Assembly (NCBI GenBank): GCA_030068075.1
Contig: CM057832.1
Span: 77,790,002-77,854,001, forward strand
Direction: 5' to 3'
Origin: Paguma larvata
Taxonomy: Eukaryota > Chordata > Mammalia > Carnivora > Viverridae
DNA length: 64,000 nt
Shown here in pieces: positions 45,085 through 56,261 of this stretch. The number at the start of each line of letters is the position of its first letter. The first letter of the stretch is position 1. The translations under genes were made by a program, and so were the position numbers. The notes under the pieces are model-generated. The model ran no database searches and was not told the DNA's origin. It worked only from the letters and a program-made list of their open reading frames with translations.

Positions 45085-45312
45085 TCTTTATTAAAAAAAT
45101 TTTTTGATGTTTATTTTTGAGAGAGACAGAGACAGAGACAGAGACAGAGTGTGAGTGGGGGAGGAGCAGAGAGAGACACAAAACAGAACTTGAAGTAGGT
45201 CCCAGGCTTTGAGCTGTCAGCGCAGAGTCCGATGGGGGACTGGAACTCATGAACAGTGAGATTGTTACCTGAGCTAAAGATGCTTAACCGACTGTGAGCC
45301 TCCTAGGCACAC
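45085..45312 (-). mobile_element. CAN-SINE, second of a tandem pair
   Basis: Reverse copy with (GAGACA)n at 45121-45150 and a mutated head (GAGCCTCCTAGGCACACC). More diverged than its partner, so probably the earlier insertion. Confidence 0.9.
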
Positions 45313-45953
45313 CTAGATTTCTATATGAAGTTAAAATCACGTAGATGTGACAAATAGCACAAGCATCTTGGGTTAAATAAACTGTAACTATTTCAGCCTA
45401 GTAGGAGTAGTCGCCTTCAGTTTTTAAAGCTAATCACATTAGGAGAAGGATTTGTCGACAAGTGTCTTGGAGTATGTGTGGAGAGCTAGGAATCTTTGCG
45501 ACTTGGGCATTGCCCTACAGTTGTTTTGGTCACCAGATTTACTCCTTACAGGCACAAGTGTTAGGCTTGCTCTTTCTTTACCTCAAAGTTCCTGAGCTTC
45601 TCTTTGAAAGCAAAATGTTCAGCTATGTAGCTCTACACAGAACAGATATTTTAAAGTGAGATGATTCAGGAAGCTAATAGAATAGGAACTGTTTTAAGTT
45701 GTCCTTTCGATCTGAATACAGTTGCTAAAATCACAATGCTGTTTGGTTTTAGTACAGGAAAACAAAACATATGTCAACATTATCTTTTTCTTTTAAATAA
45801 GTCTCTGAAGGACTGGAGAAAACTTCCTGACTTGCATGGTTGAAAGGATTTGACTTGTGTAGACCTCAGGTTATGTATAGATGTGAGTTGGAAATTCTTG
45901 GCTGATGGCCAAGAAAGAATTCTTGAAGATCTCTTTGGTGCAAAAAAGGTGAT

Positions 45954-46030
45954 TTTATTAAAGCACAGAATGGGACCTGGGGGGGAGCAGAAACAGCTGC
46001 ACTGGGGTTGTGCGGGTAACTGGTTATATA
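45954..46030 (-). promoter_or_regulatory. LTR core promoter and polyadenylation signal
   Basis: Sense of the LTR is the minus strand. TATATAA at 46030-46024 is followed about 65-70 bp downstream by AATAAA at 45959-45954. In a retroviral LTR the cap site would lie about 25-30 bp after the TATA box. Whether it still initiates transcription is unknown. Confidence 0.5.
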
Positions 46031-46404
46031 CTTTCAGGTTGGGAGGGGGTTAGGGATGGGGTAAGTTTCTAGGGAATTTTAGAAGCAGGGTTTCCAGGAC
46101 CTTGAGGGGCTAGGTGTTGGTAGGAAAATGCCATTTTTACTGTTTAGTAAAACCTGAGTCATGACACCCTTCAGATGTATGATTGCCAGCATTTATCTTG
46201 GGGGAGTTGAGATAAAGGAAGTTGCCAAAGGAATTTTTGTACGTTAAAGTACACTTACAAAGTCCTAGCAAGGGTGGGAATACTGTTAAGCCAAGATTCT
46301 CTTTTGCTCCTAGCAAAGTGTCATCATGGAGGCAGCTGAGCTCCTACAGAGAGGTTACTCTGCCTGTTTCAAGGTCTTGTCGATGGACAGTAAGGGAATT
46401 TAAA

Positions 46405-46609
46405 CTGTTTGTTTATTTTTGGGGGAGAGGAAGACAGAGCATGAGTGGGAGAGGGGTAGAGAGAGAGGGAGACACAGAATCTGAAGCAGGCTCCAGGCTC
46501 TGAGCTGTTAGCACAGAGCCTGATGTGGGTGGGACTCCAACACACAGACCGTGAGATTGTGCCCTGAGCTGAAGTCAGATGCCTAACTGACTGAGCCCCC
46601 TGATGCCCT
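46405..46609 (-). mobile_element. CAN-SINE inside the ERV1 LTR
   Basis: Reverse copy with a perfect 11-bp duplication GGGAATTTAAA at 46394-46404 and 46610-46620. The head complement is diverged (GAGCCCCCTGATGCCC). Confidence 0.94.
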
Positions 46610-46803
46610 GGGAATTTAAATTTTCATTTGTCTTAGTTTCCCCATCACCATGGCAAACACTTAAACCCCTTTCCTTTGTTCTTGGGTAACCAGGAGGGTG
46701 CGAGGAATATCACACATATTCCACCTGGTGGTGGGGCAAGCCAGGGGGAACTATTAGCCTGTAGTTTGCCCTTGGCATGCCTCATGCTTCCTCATCACAT
46801 AAT

Positions 46804-47025
46804 TTTATTTATTTATTTAATTTTTTAAAATGTTTTTATTTTATTTTTGAGAGACAGAGCGCTAGCACAGGAGGGGCAGAGAGAGGGAGACACAGAATCT
46901 GAAGCAGGCTCCAGGCTCTGAGCTGTCAGCACAGAGCCCGAGATGGGGCTCAAACCCATAGAGTATGGGATCATGATCTGAGCCGAAGTCAGACACCCCA
47001 CTGACTGAGCCACCCAGGCACCCCT
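46804..47025 (-). mobile_element. CAN-SINE inside the ERV1 LTR
   Basis: Reverse copy near consensus (AAGCAGGCTCCAGGCTCTGAG, GAGCCACCCAGGCACCCC). Flanks are T-rich, so the duplication cannot be read reliably. Confidence 0.93.
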
Positions 47026-47280
47026 TTACTTTTATTTTTTTTAATGGCTATTTTGTTTTGTGATATATGTAGATTTCCTCCTGCTCGAATCTCATTTTGC
47101 AGCTTGTCTCTATAGGTGTTTATCAAAGTGGGAGCAAAATGAGAATTGCCGGAGGTGGGGTCCTGCGGTCTGCCTTTTCGACAGGCATGTCTAGGTCAAG
47201 TCTGGGAGTTCCTGCTTTAGTGTTTCAGGAGCCACCACTCTGCAGTGAAGTACCCCTCCATCCCATTCCCTGCCCCCACA

Positions 47281-48934
47281 TAGTAGATTTTTATTTTTTT
47301 TAAGTGACATTTTGACAGAGGGTTTCATGGGGAAGAAATGAGCTTGGATGGGTAGGCCTGGATTGTCTAGAAGTTTAGTTTGTCCAGTACACTACAGGTG
47401 AATGCAGAGCTGACATGTAGCATGACTGGTTTAATAATCCTACATCATGCACGTGGGTAAAACAGTTATGGAGGGAAATTTTCAGGACATTTCCTGAGTA
47501 ATAAAAATGAGAGGTCAGTTCTTCAACATTATCGTCACTCATTGTCATTACTGCCATGGCAGTTTAAAACATCATGCTTTTAAAGTTGAGCTAAAAGGTC
47601 TAAATGGTTTCTAGGTTGTGGGGAAGATCTTGACCTTGAGCTGATGGTTTGTAGCAAAGAAAAATTCATATGTAAATGAGCCAGTGTTAAAATTTAATAA
47701 TACAAAAGTCAGTTGTTTGTACTTACGTTGATGTTTTTTCAGGGGAAATTATGACTCTTCACAAACCAAAGGAATGATTAAATATATAGGTAGCCCAAAG
47801 TAAACATAACACACACCATCTTAATATGATACTGAAAAAAGTAGAATAAGATAAAAAACAGCTAAGAGGAGAGGCATAAGCTATTAAAATCTGCCAATTT
47901 GAGACTTTTACAATATATAAATTTATGAATAAAAGGAACTACATGGGCTAAGCCAGATGTATACCGAGAATCGAGTAATTTGTGAGACAAACAGTATTCC
48001 AGGAAAGCAGATAAAGCAAACTGTTGTGATCTTGGGGTTCCTAACATCAAATAGCTCCCAACCACCAGTAGCCCCACAATTACAATGTGATATGATAAAT
48101 GCCATTTTAGACACACAAATACTAGAAGAGAAGGTAGATTGTGTTCTCAACTTTGCTTGGGGAGGTTCTGGAAATTCTGTCGGAACAGATGACCCTAGAG
48201 CTTATGGGTACTATATGCTCCAGAAATGTTTACCTGCCATCATTATTGTTAATCATGATAATTGACCTGGGAATCAGGCATTTTCCCGATGATTTTTTCA
48301 CCGGGTTTAGTTTGACCTTAGTCTGTGGCTTTGGATATTGTAGTTTTGCTCGCTTTCTTCCCATCATGTTCATACTATAGAAGGAGCAGTGTGACCCATT
48401 TGGTATCTGATAAAATGCCTCTAATAATGCTGTTCAACATGCATGTAAGTGTTAGAAATTCAGGGCCTTTAAGCAAATAGCTCTGGAAATGGTGTTGAGT
48501 TGCGGCTTTTGCATCTGGGAACGGTTGTCATAGAAGTAGATGTATTATATTTAAAGTTTAATTTGAGTTTGAAAAATAATTTGAATAGACAGTGGCCGTG
48601 GCTGCTAATACTCTGTGTCTTTCTATTCAGGAGAGCTGGTGGTATCGAGACGCCGGATGATTGGGTTCTCTTTAATTATTTCCCTCATAGCTATTTCTAA
48701 TGCGATAGCTAAGAAAGAAGTGAAGAAAACAGAATTTGCAAACACGGGAAAGTTAAATAAGGTCTTGCATTTTAACTAAGTAACCTGGGTGAGGTGCTTA
48801 GACTTTTAAATGCTAATTGAAAGAGAAACTTGGCCAAGAAGGAGAAGGCACTTGAGACCCACTAGGTGTTAAACCACACTGAAGGTTGAGAACGAAGAGC
48901 CTGGAAAAGCATTTCCCTACAAGCTAAGATAAGT
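47281..48934. other. No recognised feature
   Basis: 1.65 kb with no named repeat. A 102-codon frame at 47957-48265 has no recognisable domain and no supporting splice or start context. Confidence 0.45.
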
Positions 48935-48950
48935 CTGGAATACAGACTTT

Positions 48951-49201
48951 ATTTATATTTTTATTTATTTACTTATTCATTCATTCATTCATTCATTCAT
49001 TCATTCATTTATTTATTTATTTAAATGTTTATTTACATTTGAGAGAGAGAGAGAATGAGAGAGACAGAGGATGAGAAGTGGAGGAGCAGAGAGAGAGGGA
49101 GACACAGGACTCGAAGCAGCCTCCAGGCTCGAACTCATAGGCCGTGAAATCATGACCTGAGCCGAAGTTGGATCCTTAACTGACTGAGCCCCTAGACACC
49201 A
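48951..49201 (-). mobile_element. CAN-SINE with (ATTC)n tail
   Basis: Reverse copy. Its tail contains about eight ATTC units (48975-49008) between TTTA runs. The body lacks the CTGAGCTGTCAGCACAGAGC block. A perfect 16-bp duplication CTGGAATACAGACTTT is at 48935-48950 and 49202-49217. Confidence 0.94.
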
Positions 49202-49572
49202 CTGGAATACAGACTTTTAAACCAATGCTCATTTATGGAAACTTTTGTTTTAATTTGTAAATTTAAATTTTAACAAGTAGAAAGATCTATCTTTTAAAAA
49301 ATTAGTTATTTTTAATAATTGTTTTCAATTTTAATTAACATACAGTCTTACATTAATTTCAGGTGTACAATATAGTGATTCAACAATTCTATGCATTACT
49401 CAGCTCATCACAATAAGTGTGCTCTTAATCTCCTTCACCTATTTCACCCACCTCCCCTCTGGTAACCCTTTGTTTGTTCTCCATATTTAAGAATCTGTTT
49501 TTTTGGTTTGTCTCCTTCTTTCTTTGTTCATTCGTGTTGTTTATTAAATTCCTCATATGAGTGACATCATAG

Positions 49573-49986
49573 GGTGTGATGTCTCTCCCTATTGGATGGG
49601 GGCCCCCAAATGTGGTGCCACGATGGGGTGGAAGCCAGTGGCACAGGTGGTAAAAATAATTCACCCGAGGCAGAATAAAGGAGATAGAGGTTTATTGAGT
49701 ACACTGTAAGGGAGCAGCAAGCAGAACAGCAAAGGGGAGGCTGTCTGCAATGAGGCAGTGGGTGGGGGCTGTTTGTAAGGGGGAAGGTGAGGAGGTATGG
49801 GGAGGTATAGAATTTTCCTTTCTTTCGTAACTGTGCCAGGTTCTAAGTAGCCCATTGGTCAGTTGGGGCCTATGGATATTTTGAGGTGGGGATCCTAATG
49901 GGCCTGTCTGAATTCAGCCAGGTGCTTGCTGTGGGCCCTTTCTACATTCCATTTCTCAAGCCTGTTTGCCTAAAAACAGTCTCTAC
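49573..49986 (-). mobile_element. ERV1-type solo LTR inside L1
   Basis: Minus-strand sense begins TGTAGAGACTG (49986) and ends near GAGACATCACA (49574), with AATAAA at 49696-49691. The L1 reads ...GACATCATA before it and TATGGTATTTG after it, as one expects from a single insertion with a duplication of about 4 bp (TAGG/TATG, one mismatch). Length about 410 bp. Alternatively the U5 ends at 49611 (CCACA), with TTTGGGGGCC beyond it being the start of a retroviral leader; I favour the solo LTR. No coding sequence. Confidence 0.72.
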
Positions 49987-50102
49987 ATATGGTATTTGTC
50001 TTTCTCTGATTCATATTTCACTTAGCATTATACCCTTCAGATCCATCCACTTTGTGGCAAATGGCAAGATATTATTGTTTTTTTATGGCTGAGTAACATT
50101 TC

Positions 50103-50129
50103 ATCTCTCTCTCTCACACACACACACCC
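50103..50129. repeat. (TC)n(AC)n tract inside L1
   Basis: CTCTCTCTCTC followed by about six AC units, between ACATTTCAT and CCTCTTCTTTATCC. It lies at the same L1 position as the CA tracts at 14281 and 32135, read in reverse. Confidence 0.85.
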
Positions 50130-50425
50130 CTCTTCTTTATCCATTCATCAATGGGTGGACGGTTGGGTTGCTTCTATAATTTGGCTTTTGTAAGTAATGC
50201 TGCAATAAACATAGGAGTGCGTATATCTTTTCAAATTAGTATTTCCATTTTCTTTGGGTAAATACCCAGTAGTGGAATTACTGGAATTGTATGGTAATTA
50301 TATTTTTAATTTTCTGAGGAATGTCTATACTATTTCCTACAGTGGCTGTATCAGTTTACATTCTCATCAACAGTGCACAAGTTTCTTTTTTCTCCACGTC
50401 CTTACTAACACTTGTTATTAAATCT

Positions 50426-50484
50426 TTTTTTTTTTTTGAGAGAGAGAGAAAGAGAGCAAGTGGGAGGGACAGAAGGAGAGACCA

Positions 50485-50515
<31 letters not shown>

Positions 50516-50640
50516 ATGAGAGAACCTGTTTCATACTCATTGGGGAGCCCAACACAGGACTGGATCCCACAACCGTCAGATCATGACTTAAACCGAAATC
50601 AAGAGTTAGATGTTTAACCGACTGAGCCACCAGGCACCCC
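50426..50640 (-). mobile_element. CAN-SINE inside an L1 target duplication
   Basis: Reverse copy with TAAATCT at 50419-50425 and 50641-50647. The right TAAATCT is part of AAATCTATCTTTT, the L1's own right target duplication. The SINE therefore landed exactly at the L1 junction. Confidence 0.9.
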
Positions 50641-50654
50641 TAAATCTATCTTTT

Positions 50655-52050
50655 TTATGAGGAGGATCTGACTAGAGTCATCCATATTTGTGGTAGGCTA
50701 TGTACCATGTGATTTGAATTGTATGACATAGTCAGCCTTGCCACCTAGTGGTGGTATGTTAAAATTGTAGGTTCAACTTCAGGCTTAGGATCTTCTAAAA
50801 AATAATAAATACTAAACAACACAATAGAGAAGTGATGGGAAATATCTGATTTTTTTCTTAAAAGATACTACAGGAATTATATGGTTAAAAAGATCATAGA
50901 AATCTCTGGAAAGCAGAAGCTAGAAAATAGTTATTTTATTGGCAAAATCTCCGTCACTGATGGAATCTTTCTTACTAAATGTAGAGCACTGAATACTAAG
51001 AAAAAATTAAATATCTTTCTTGAAAGGTAAGTGAGTAGAACACAGTCAAAGCATCGCATATGACATTTATCAAGCTTCAGAGGAAAAAAAGAGATTGTCA
51101 ATCCCTTGTCTGTCAGTCATTGGGACAATAGTTTCTATATTTATTAAGTCAATGATATGCAGCCCACAGAATCAAAAAGCAGGCTGATATTCTTGAGGCA
51201 CAAAAAAGTCTAATATTTTACAAGAAATAAGTAAACCTGTGGTTGCTTTTTATATTTCTTTGCTTGGCCTTTGTGACTGTTACTACTTTCAGTGCCCTTT
51301 TCCCATCTACATTATTTTTAGCATTAAGAGTGAAATTTCTAATCAGCCAGACATACCATCAGAATTTGTAGTTAAATTGTTGCTTTGGTATTATGTTTAT
51401 AGAAACTGAGTTTCCCATAATTCAGAATAGTAAAAGCGAAAGCAAATATATAATTTCTTAAATGTGTTTCTTTGCATAAATCTTTGAGTATTTTAGCTAA
51501 AAATCCATATAAAAGCACACAATTCTGTTCTCTTTTTCATTCACTTCATTATTTAAGAGCTTCCTTAGGGAAAACCTGGGCACACTTGATGAATCGAGTG
51601 GTGCCACTCAAGCGTTTTATAGAAAAATCTCTTTTGGGAGGTAAGTAAGCAAGTGTCACTCTGGACTTTTGACCTATTATTAGTGATTTCTTGAGAGTGA
51701 ATAAAGTATACTAGTCTAGTTTTGTGTCCTTTTTTGTGTTTTGGATACAGACCATCCCTACCTCCATTTCCACAATGAGGCCTTCTCATAGAAAAAGCAT
51801 ACCTTGCAAGGTGCTGCCTGGATATGTTGCAAAGATGACCTCTCAACTTGTTCAGTTGGCGGAGAACCTGGACACTGGGGAATTCTTCATAGCACAGCTT
51901 AGTTATGATAAAACAGACTTAGAATTATTAAATATACATTTAGAACTCAATAATACATGATCTCAAACTAGATTTTCTTATTAACAAGGGGCAGCAGCAA
52001 TCAAAGGTTGAAGAAAACTCACAAGAGAACCATAGTTCTGAAACCATAGT
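50655..52050. other. No recognised feature
   Basis: 1.4 kb, AT-rich, no named repeat. Opposed frames near 51565-51960 have no recognisable domain. Confidence 0.45.
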
Positions 52051-52054
52051 GTGA

Positions 52055-52170
52055 ACCATAGTTTGAAAAATATTGTGCTAAGGCTAGATGTGTATTAGAA
52101 TCACCCAAGCAATTTTTAAAAAACTTCCTTAATTTCGGGATCTACTCCAGATGGGCTTATTGAGAATTCT
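52055..52170. mobile_element. Possible hAT-Charlie (MER-type) relic
   Basis: GATGTGTATTAGAATCACCC, then AATTTTTAAAAAACTTCC and TACTCCAGATGGGCTTATTG, resemble the middle of a MER3/MER5-like nonautonomous hAT element. No clear termini. Confidence 0.4.
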
Positions 52171-52474
52171 TAGGTGTCTTGCTCAGCCATTTATAGCTTT
52201 AAAACATTTCTCAGGCAATTCAAAATGCATAGCCAATGCTGGGGACAAGGCCACGGATAGATATTTAAGGAGATTCAACTTGGACCTTGTCTGCGATAGG
52301 CAGGTCAGCTGTTACTCCTGCAGTGGGCCCTGGTTGACTGTAGCAATAACTCCAGCCAATCAGCTGCTGCAACCTACCAAAGATATGTACGTTCAGCTTC
52401 TATATCACATAAGCCAATCCTGCCGAGGTATGTGTGTTCTTCTGTTACCTGGTTAAAATACACTTGTCTGTAGG

Positions 52475-52620
52475 GTAGGTAGTATTGCCTAGTGGACAGA
52501 GCAGACGCAGTGAAGTCAGGCAGACTTGGTTAAAATTCTAACTCAACCATTTATATATGGATATTTTATGAGCTTTTGTTTCTTCTATCCACTACAGATT
52601 AAGACTGAGTCAGTCACCAT
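52475..52620 (+). mobile_element. MIR relic
   Basis: GTATTGCCTAGTGGACAGAGC, GAAGTCAGGCAGACTTGG and TTCTAACTCAACCATTTA follow the forward MIR head and core. Confidence 0.6.
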
Positions 52621-52847
52621 ATGTACACAGTACCTTCTGCCTCCTGTTGTTATTGTTCCTACCTTAGATCTACGCCTCCCTTCTATGTGACCTTAATGAA
52701 AATTAGTTATTATAGTTGTAGTGCAGATGCGTTTGCTCTGTGACCTTGTGGTCTGGGGCTATAGCTAGATTTCACATATTTTTGTCAGGGATTCTGCCTT
52801 CCATTTCTTGGTCATTCACAGTCCTCCTTTCATTGCCCCCAGTCTTA

Positions 52848-53054
52848 AAAAGAATACCTGGGATGCTCATTTGGTTAATCGTCTGACTCTTGGTTTTGAC
52901 TCAGGTCCTGATCTTGGGCCCCACATTGGGCTTTGCACTGGCAGCATGCAGCCTGCTCAGAATTCTCTCTCTCCCTCTTTCTCTGCTTCTCCCCTATTCA
53001 TGTTGTCTCTGTCTCTCTCAAAATAAATAAATAAGCAAAACAAATGATGTTTAA
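52848..53054 (+). mobile_element. CAN-SINE, diverged
   Basis: Forward copy starting AAAGAATACCTGGGATGCTC. It lacks the TCACGGTTCGTGAGTTCGAG segment (CTGATC joins CTTGGGCCCC). Tail is AATAAATAAATAAGC. No clear target duplication. Confidence 0.88.
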
Positions 53055-54644
53055 AAAATATCCCAGCTGTATATAGCTCTCTGTATGGTGGTCGTGTTCT
53101 AAATGTTGATGGCAAATTGTCTTTTCCAGATTTCAAAATGCCATAGTCTTCCTGACACAGACATTGAAAACAATTCCATAGACTCAAGATTTCAGTAGTT
53201 CAAGTAATAAACTATGTAGAGTTACATTATAGGCATTTTGAAATATGATGTTTTGAAGTATTTGTTCAATCCCAAGTAGAATCACCATTTTAAACTACTA
53301 TGGAGGCATAATGATATTTTCATGTAAAATACACTTTTTCATTAATAATTAGAGGCTGTATAATTATATAAATGCATGCACAAAATCAGGGAGTCGCCAA
53401 GAATTATCAACAGACAATTTTCATTTATAATTTCTTTCTAATGTAAAATCAGTTGCTGTGACCTTTTTTTCTTTGAGCTCAAATATAGCTTTGATTATAT
53501 CTAGGGACTGTGCCTTGTGGTCTTGGAAGCTTTCACACTGTGATGCTAAGAGCAGATGGGAAAAGATGCTATAATATTGCAGTGTAGTCTTGCAAATAGG
53601 TGTGAAGAATCAGTCTTCTAAAATTTCATTAGTCTTTGTCTTCTGGTGGCTGCACCTGTATAGTTGTTGCAAACAATTTTCTAATGTAACTAACATTCTT
53701 TTTATTTGGAGTTTATTTTTATTTCTTTTACACTTCAAGTCTGTTTTCCTAATGATTTATTTGAGTTCCAGCCTATAGAACTGGGACAGGCAAGAAGGCT
53801 GCAGTGGGTATACAAGGGTCATGGAAGACCGTTCTAGATCAGAAGTTGCTTTTCTGTCACCACCAACCATCTCATCTAGGGGGCCATTTTGCTCTGTGGC
53901 AAAAATGAAGAAACTCCAGACCAAGGTATTCTAACTTTGGTTTGGACTTCCCAGCATTTCTTTCCTGTCTACCTCCATTTTGGTAGAGGTACTTGGGATG
54001 CTGAACATTCTCTCCACACACAGGAGACTCAAGCTCTTGCCCTCTGTGCTGGGGAGGAGCCCTGGTCTCTAGAGAGGGGGATCCATGTGGGTTTTGGTGC
54101 AGGACTCTGCCTAGAAGCAGTTGAAAAACAAGTACATAGAGAATGCCTACTTACCCTTTATAGACAGCATTATTGAATGGGTAGTATTTGGGTCTTGAAT
54201 GACCCTGACATCCTGGGATTTTGGCAAAAGACTTTGGGATGATTTCATCTCAGGGATGACAACAGAGTGCTTTCCAAGTGATTCTAAATAAATAATTGGC
54301 CTTGGAATTTGCTTAGGTTGTCTATAATTTTAGGTTCCATGTAGAAAAATTTCAGAGCAAAAGTTCTGCTCAGGTAAAATAGCATTCTAAGGCAGCTGTC
54401 TTTGCATTGGAGTTCACACACACTGGGGGTGCACAGAGACTTCCTAGAATCTTAACATATGTAAGTACTTTTCACTAATGTTGATGTACCTGATATTCTG
54501 TGCCTGTGCCCTCATCCCCCTCCCCACTCCACTCCCCCACCCCCTGCCCATTGCTCTCTCTTGGGTTACCATTTAATTTGTCAATCAAACTAGAACGCTC
54601 TTGAGAGTGAATGGGGGGCACCATCAATAATCATACTAAGTACT
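53055..54644. other. No recognised feature
   Basis: 1.6 kb, no named repeat. A C-rich run (CCCCCTCCCCACTCCACTCC) is at 54516-54547. A 95-codon frame at 53889-54176 has no recognisable domain. Confidence 0.45.
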
Positions 54645-54850
54645 GGGGCACTTGGGTAGCTCTGGCAGTTGAGCATCTGACTCTTGATTTTGGCTCAGGT
54701 CATGATCTTGAGGTTCATGAGTTCAAGCCCCACATAGGGCTTGCTACTGTCATTGCAGAGCCTGCTTTAGATCCTCTGTCTCCCTCTCTCTTTGTCCCTC
54801 CCCCACTCATGCTCTCTCTCAAAAATAAACATTTAAAAAATGTATAAAAA
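54645..54850 (+). mobile_element. CAN-SINE
   Basis: Forward copy, GGGGCACTTGGGTAGCTCTG head, GCAGAGCCTGCTTTAGATCC body. AAGTACT before and AAGTAACT after may be the target duplication. Confidence 0.9.
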
Positions 54851-55250
54851 AAGTAACTATGCAAAGGCAACAAATTTGCACTAGGATTATTTTGGACAAA
54901 ACTGCATTGTGTTGTTCCCTTATACTTCTCCCATTTTACAAAAGGAATACAAACCTCTTCCTCCTCTTGATTCTTACTGAGGTGAATGACATCAAATTTG
55001 TAAACTTCTGGATACCAAGTCAACAGACAAGTGAGAATGTATGACTCCACAGGGAATAACTCATAATAGCAAGTCAAAGAAAGTTTCAGTAAGAAATAGT
55101 GAAGGGATGGCTCCATATATTATTTATGCAGTAAACTCGAGGTGAGCCCCTGTGACATCTCTTCCTCCTTCTCTATCTTATAATCAGAATTCACAAGTGA
55201 GATGGTTGTCATGGGCACATGTAGTAACACACTAATTTAAAATGAAAATG

Positions 55251-55465
55251 TGGGCACCTGGGTGGCTCAGTCGGTTGAGCATCCAACTCTTGATTTTGGT
55301 TCAGGTCATGATCTCATGGTTCATGGGTTTGAGCCCCACATCGGGCTCTGCACTGATGGCGTGGAGCCTGGTTGGGATTCTCTCTCTCTTTCTCTCTCTG
55401 CCCCTCTCCTGCTCATGCTCTCTCTGTTTTTCTCAAAATAAATAAATAAAGGAAACTTAAAAAAG
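55251..55465 (+). mobile_element. CAN-SINE
   Basis: Forward copy, TGGGCACCTGGGTGGCTCAG head, GATGGCGTGGAGCCTGGTTG body, tail AATAAATAAATAAAGG. GAAAATG-rich flanks suggest a duplication of about 10 bp. Confidence 0.92.
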
Positions 55466-56246
55466 AAAAAAGAAAATGAAATCTGGCTTTTTAGAATAGA
55501 ACCTAAATCTAATTTGGCTGGTGGTTTTGACAAGGACCACCATTACCTATCTGGTTATGTGACAGATATTTTCCCTAAATTGAATGAGCTAAATCTTTAG
55601 CTCTAAGCTTTTGAAAAAGAAAAAATTAAGCCCATATGCATTTTACCATGTGCCGTGAATGACACCTCTGGCCATGATTAAGCATTTTTAATCTAATAGC
55701 AGTTTTTAAGTGGTAAGTTAAAAATACAAGTGGTAACATAGTTTTTCATAATCCTATTTGCAAAAATCTTTGAAGACCATTTGATCCATTTGCATTAAAA
55801 CATTCACGATGTTTACTGTCCTTGTCTCCTGTCTCAAGGTCACGGGTCAGCCACAGCAGGTGCTACATATTTTCAAATGCCTCCCTCCCCCACCCATGTG
55901 GAGCCATTGTGGGCCCTGTGACTCCTTAAGTAGATGAATCCCATGCTAGAGAAGGTATCTCAAGGCAGGACTGCACCATCTTGGCCAGCTGGCCTGACAC
56001 TTCATTTGTGACTGGGTCTGTCAAGGTCCAAGTATACTTCTCTCTGGGAAACTTACTTAGGCCGATTTATTCCAAAACATATACACTTTTCCCTTCTTTG
56101 TCCTATTCGGCAGCCAAGAGGTAAAATCCTATGCAGAGAATATCAGAATTACACCCTGGCCATGGTTGTCAATCTAATTTCATTCTTATTTATTAGATTG
56201 GCAAATTTCTCCTTAGACCTAACAGATAGCTGTCTTATGTCTTATT
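55466..56246. other. No recognised feature
   Basis: No repeat family or coding frame identified. Confidence 0.45.
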
Positions 56247-56261
56247 TGTTCTTCAGTGAAT

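Larger units (their letters stand above)
45856..47280 (-). mobile_element. ERV1-type (gammaretrovirus-like) LTR with two SINEs inside
   Basis: On the minus strand it carries a TATA box (46030-46024), a polyadenylation signal AATAAA (45959-45954) about 65 bp further on, and then about 100 bp ending near TGTGTAGACC (reverse). This is the U3-R-U5 order of a class I endogenous retrovirus LTR. The left end is near 45856. The right end (sense TGTGGGGGCAGGG) is less certain. Removing the SINEs leaves roughly 1 kb. No gag, pol or env remnant was recognised beside it, so it is probably a solo LTR. No clear target duplication. Confidence 0.6.
49296..50418 (-). mobile_element. L1 3' end, split by an LTR
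   Basis: Antisense L1: TTAACATACAGTCTTACATTA, TTTCAGGTGTACAATATAGTG, ATTCCTCATATGAGTG on the left; TTCACTTAGCATTATACCC, GCAATAAACATAGGAGTGCG and AAATACCCAGTAGTGG on the right. A 12-bp target duplication with one mismatch, GATCTATCTTTT (49284-49295) and AATCTATCTTTT (50643-50654), brackets it. The right copy was later split from the L1 by a SINE. Confidence 0.9.

Noticed and set aside
45856..47280. Full endogenous provirus beside the ERV1-type LTR
   Set aside because: I saw no gag, pol or env-like frame on either side and no second LTR of the same type within the window.
47957..48265. 102-codon frame on the plus strand
   Set aside because: No motif, no start or splice context, and overlapping frames of equal size on the other strand.
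54715..55116. 133-codon frame on the minus strand
   Set aside because: Its C-terminal third is antisense SINE and the rest is unique AT-rich sequence without a domain.
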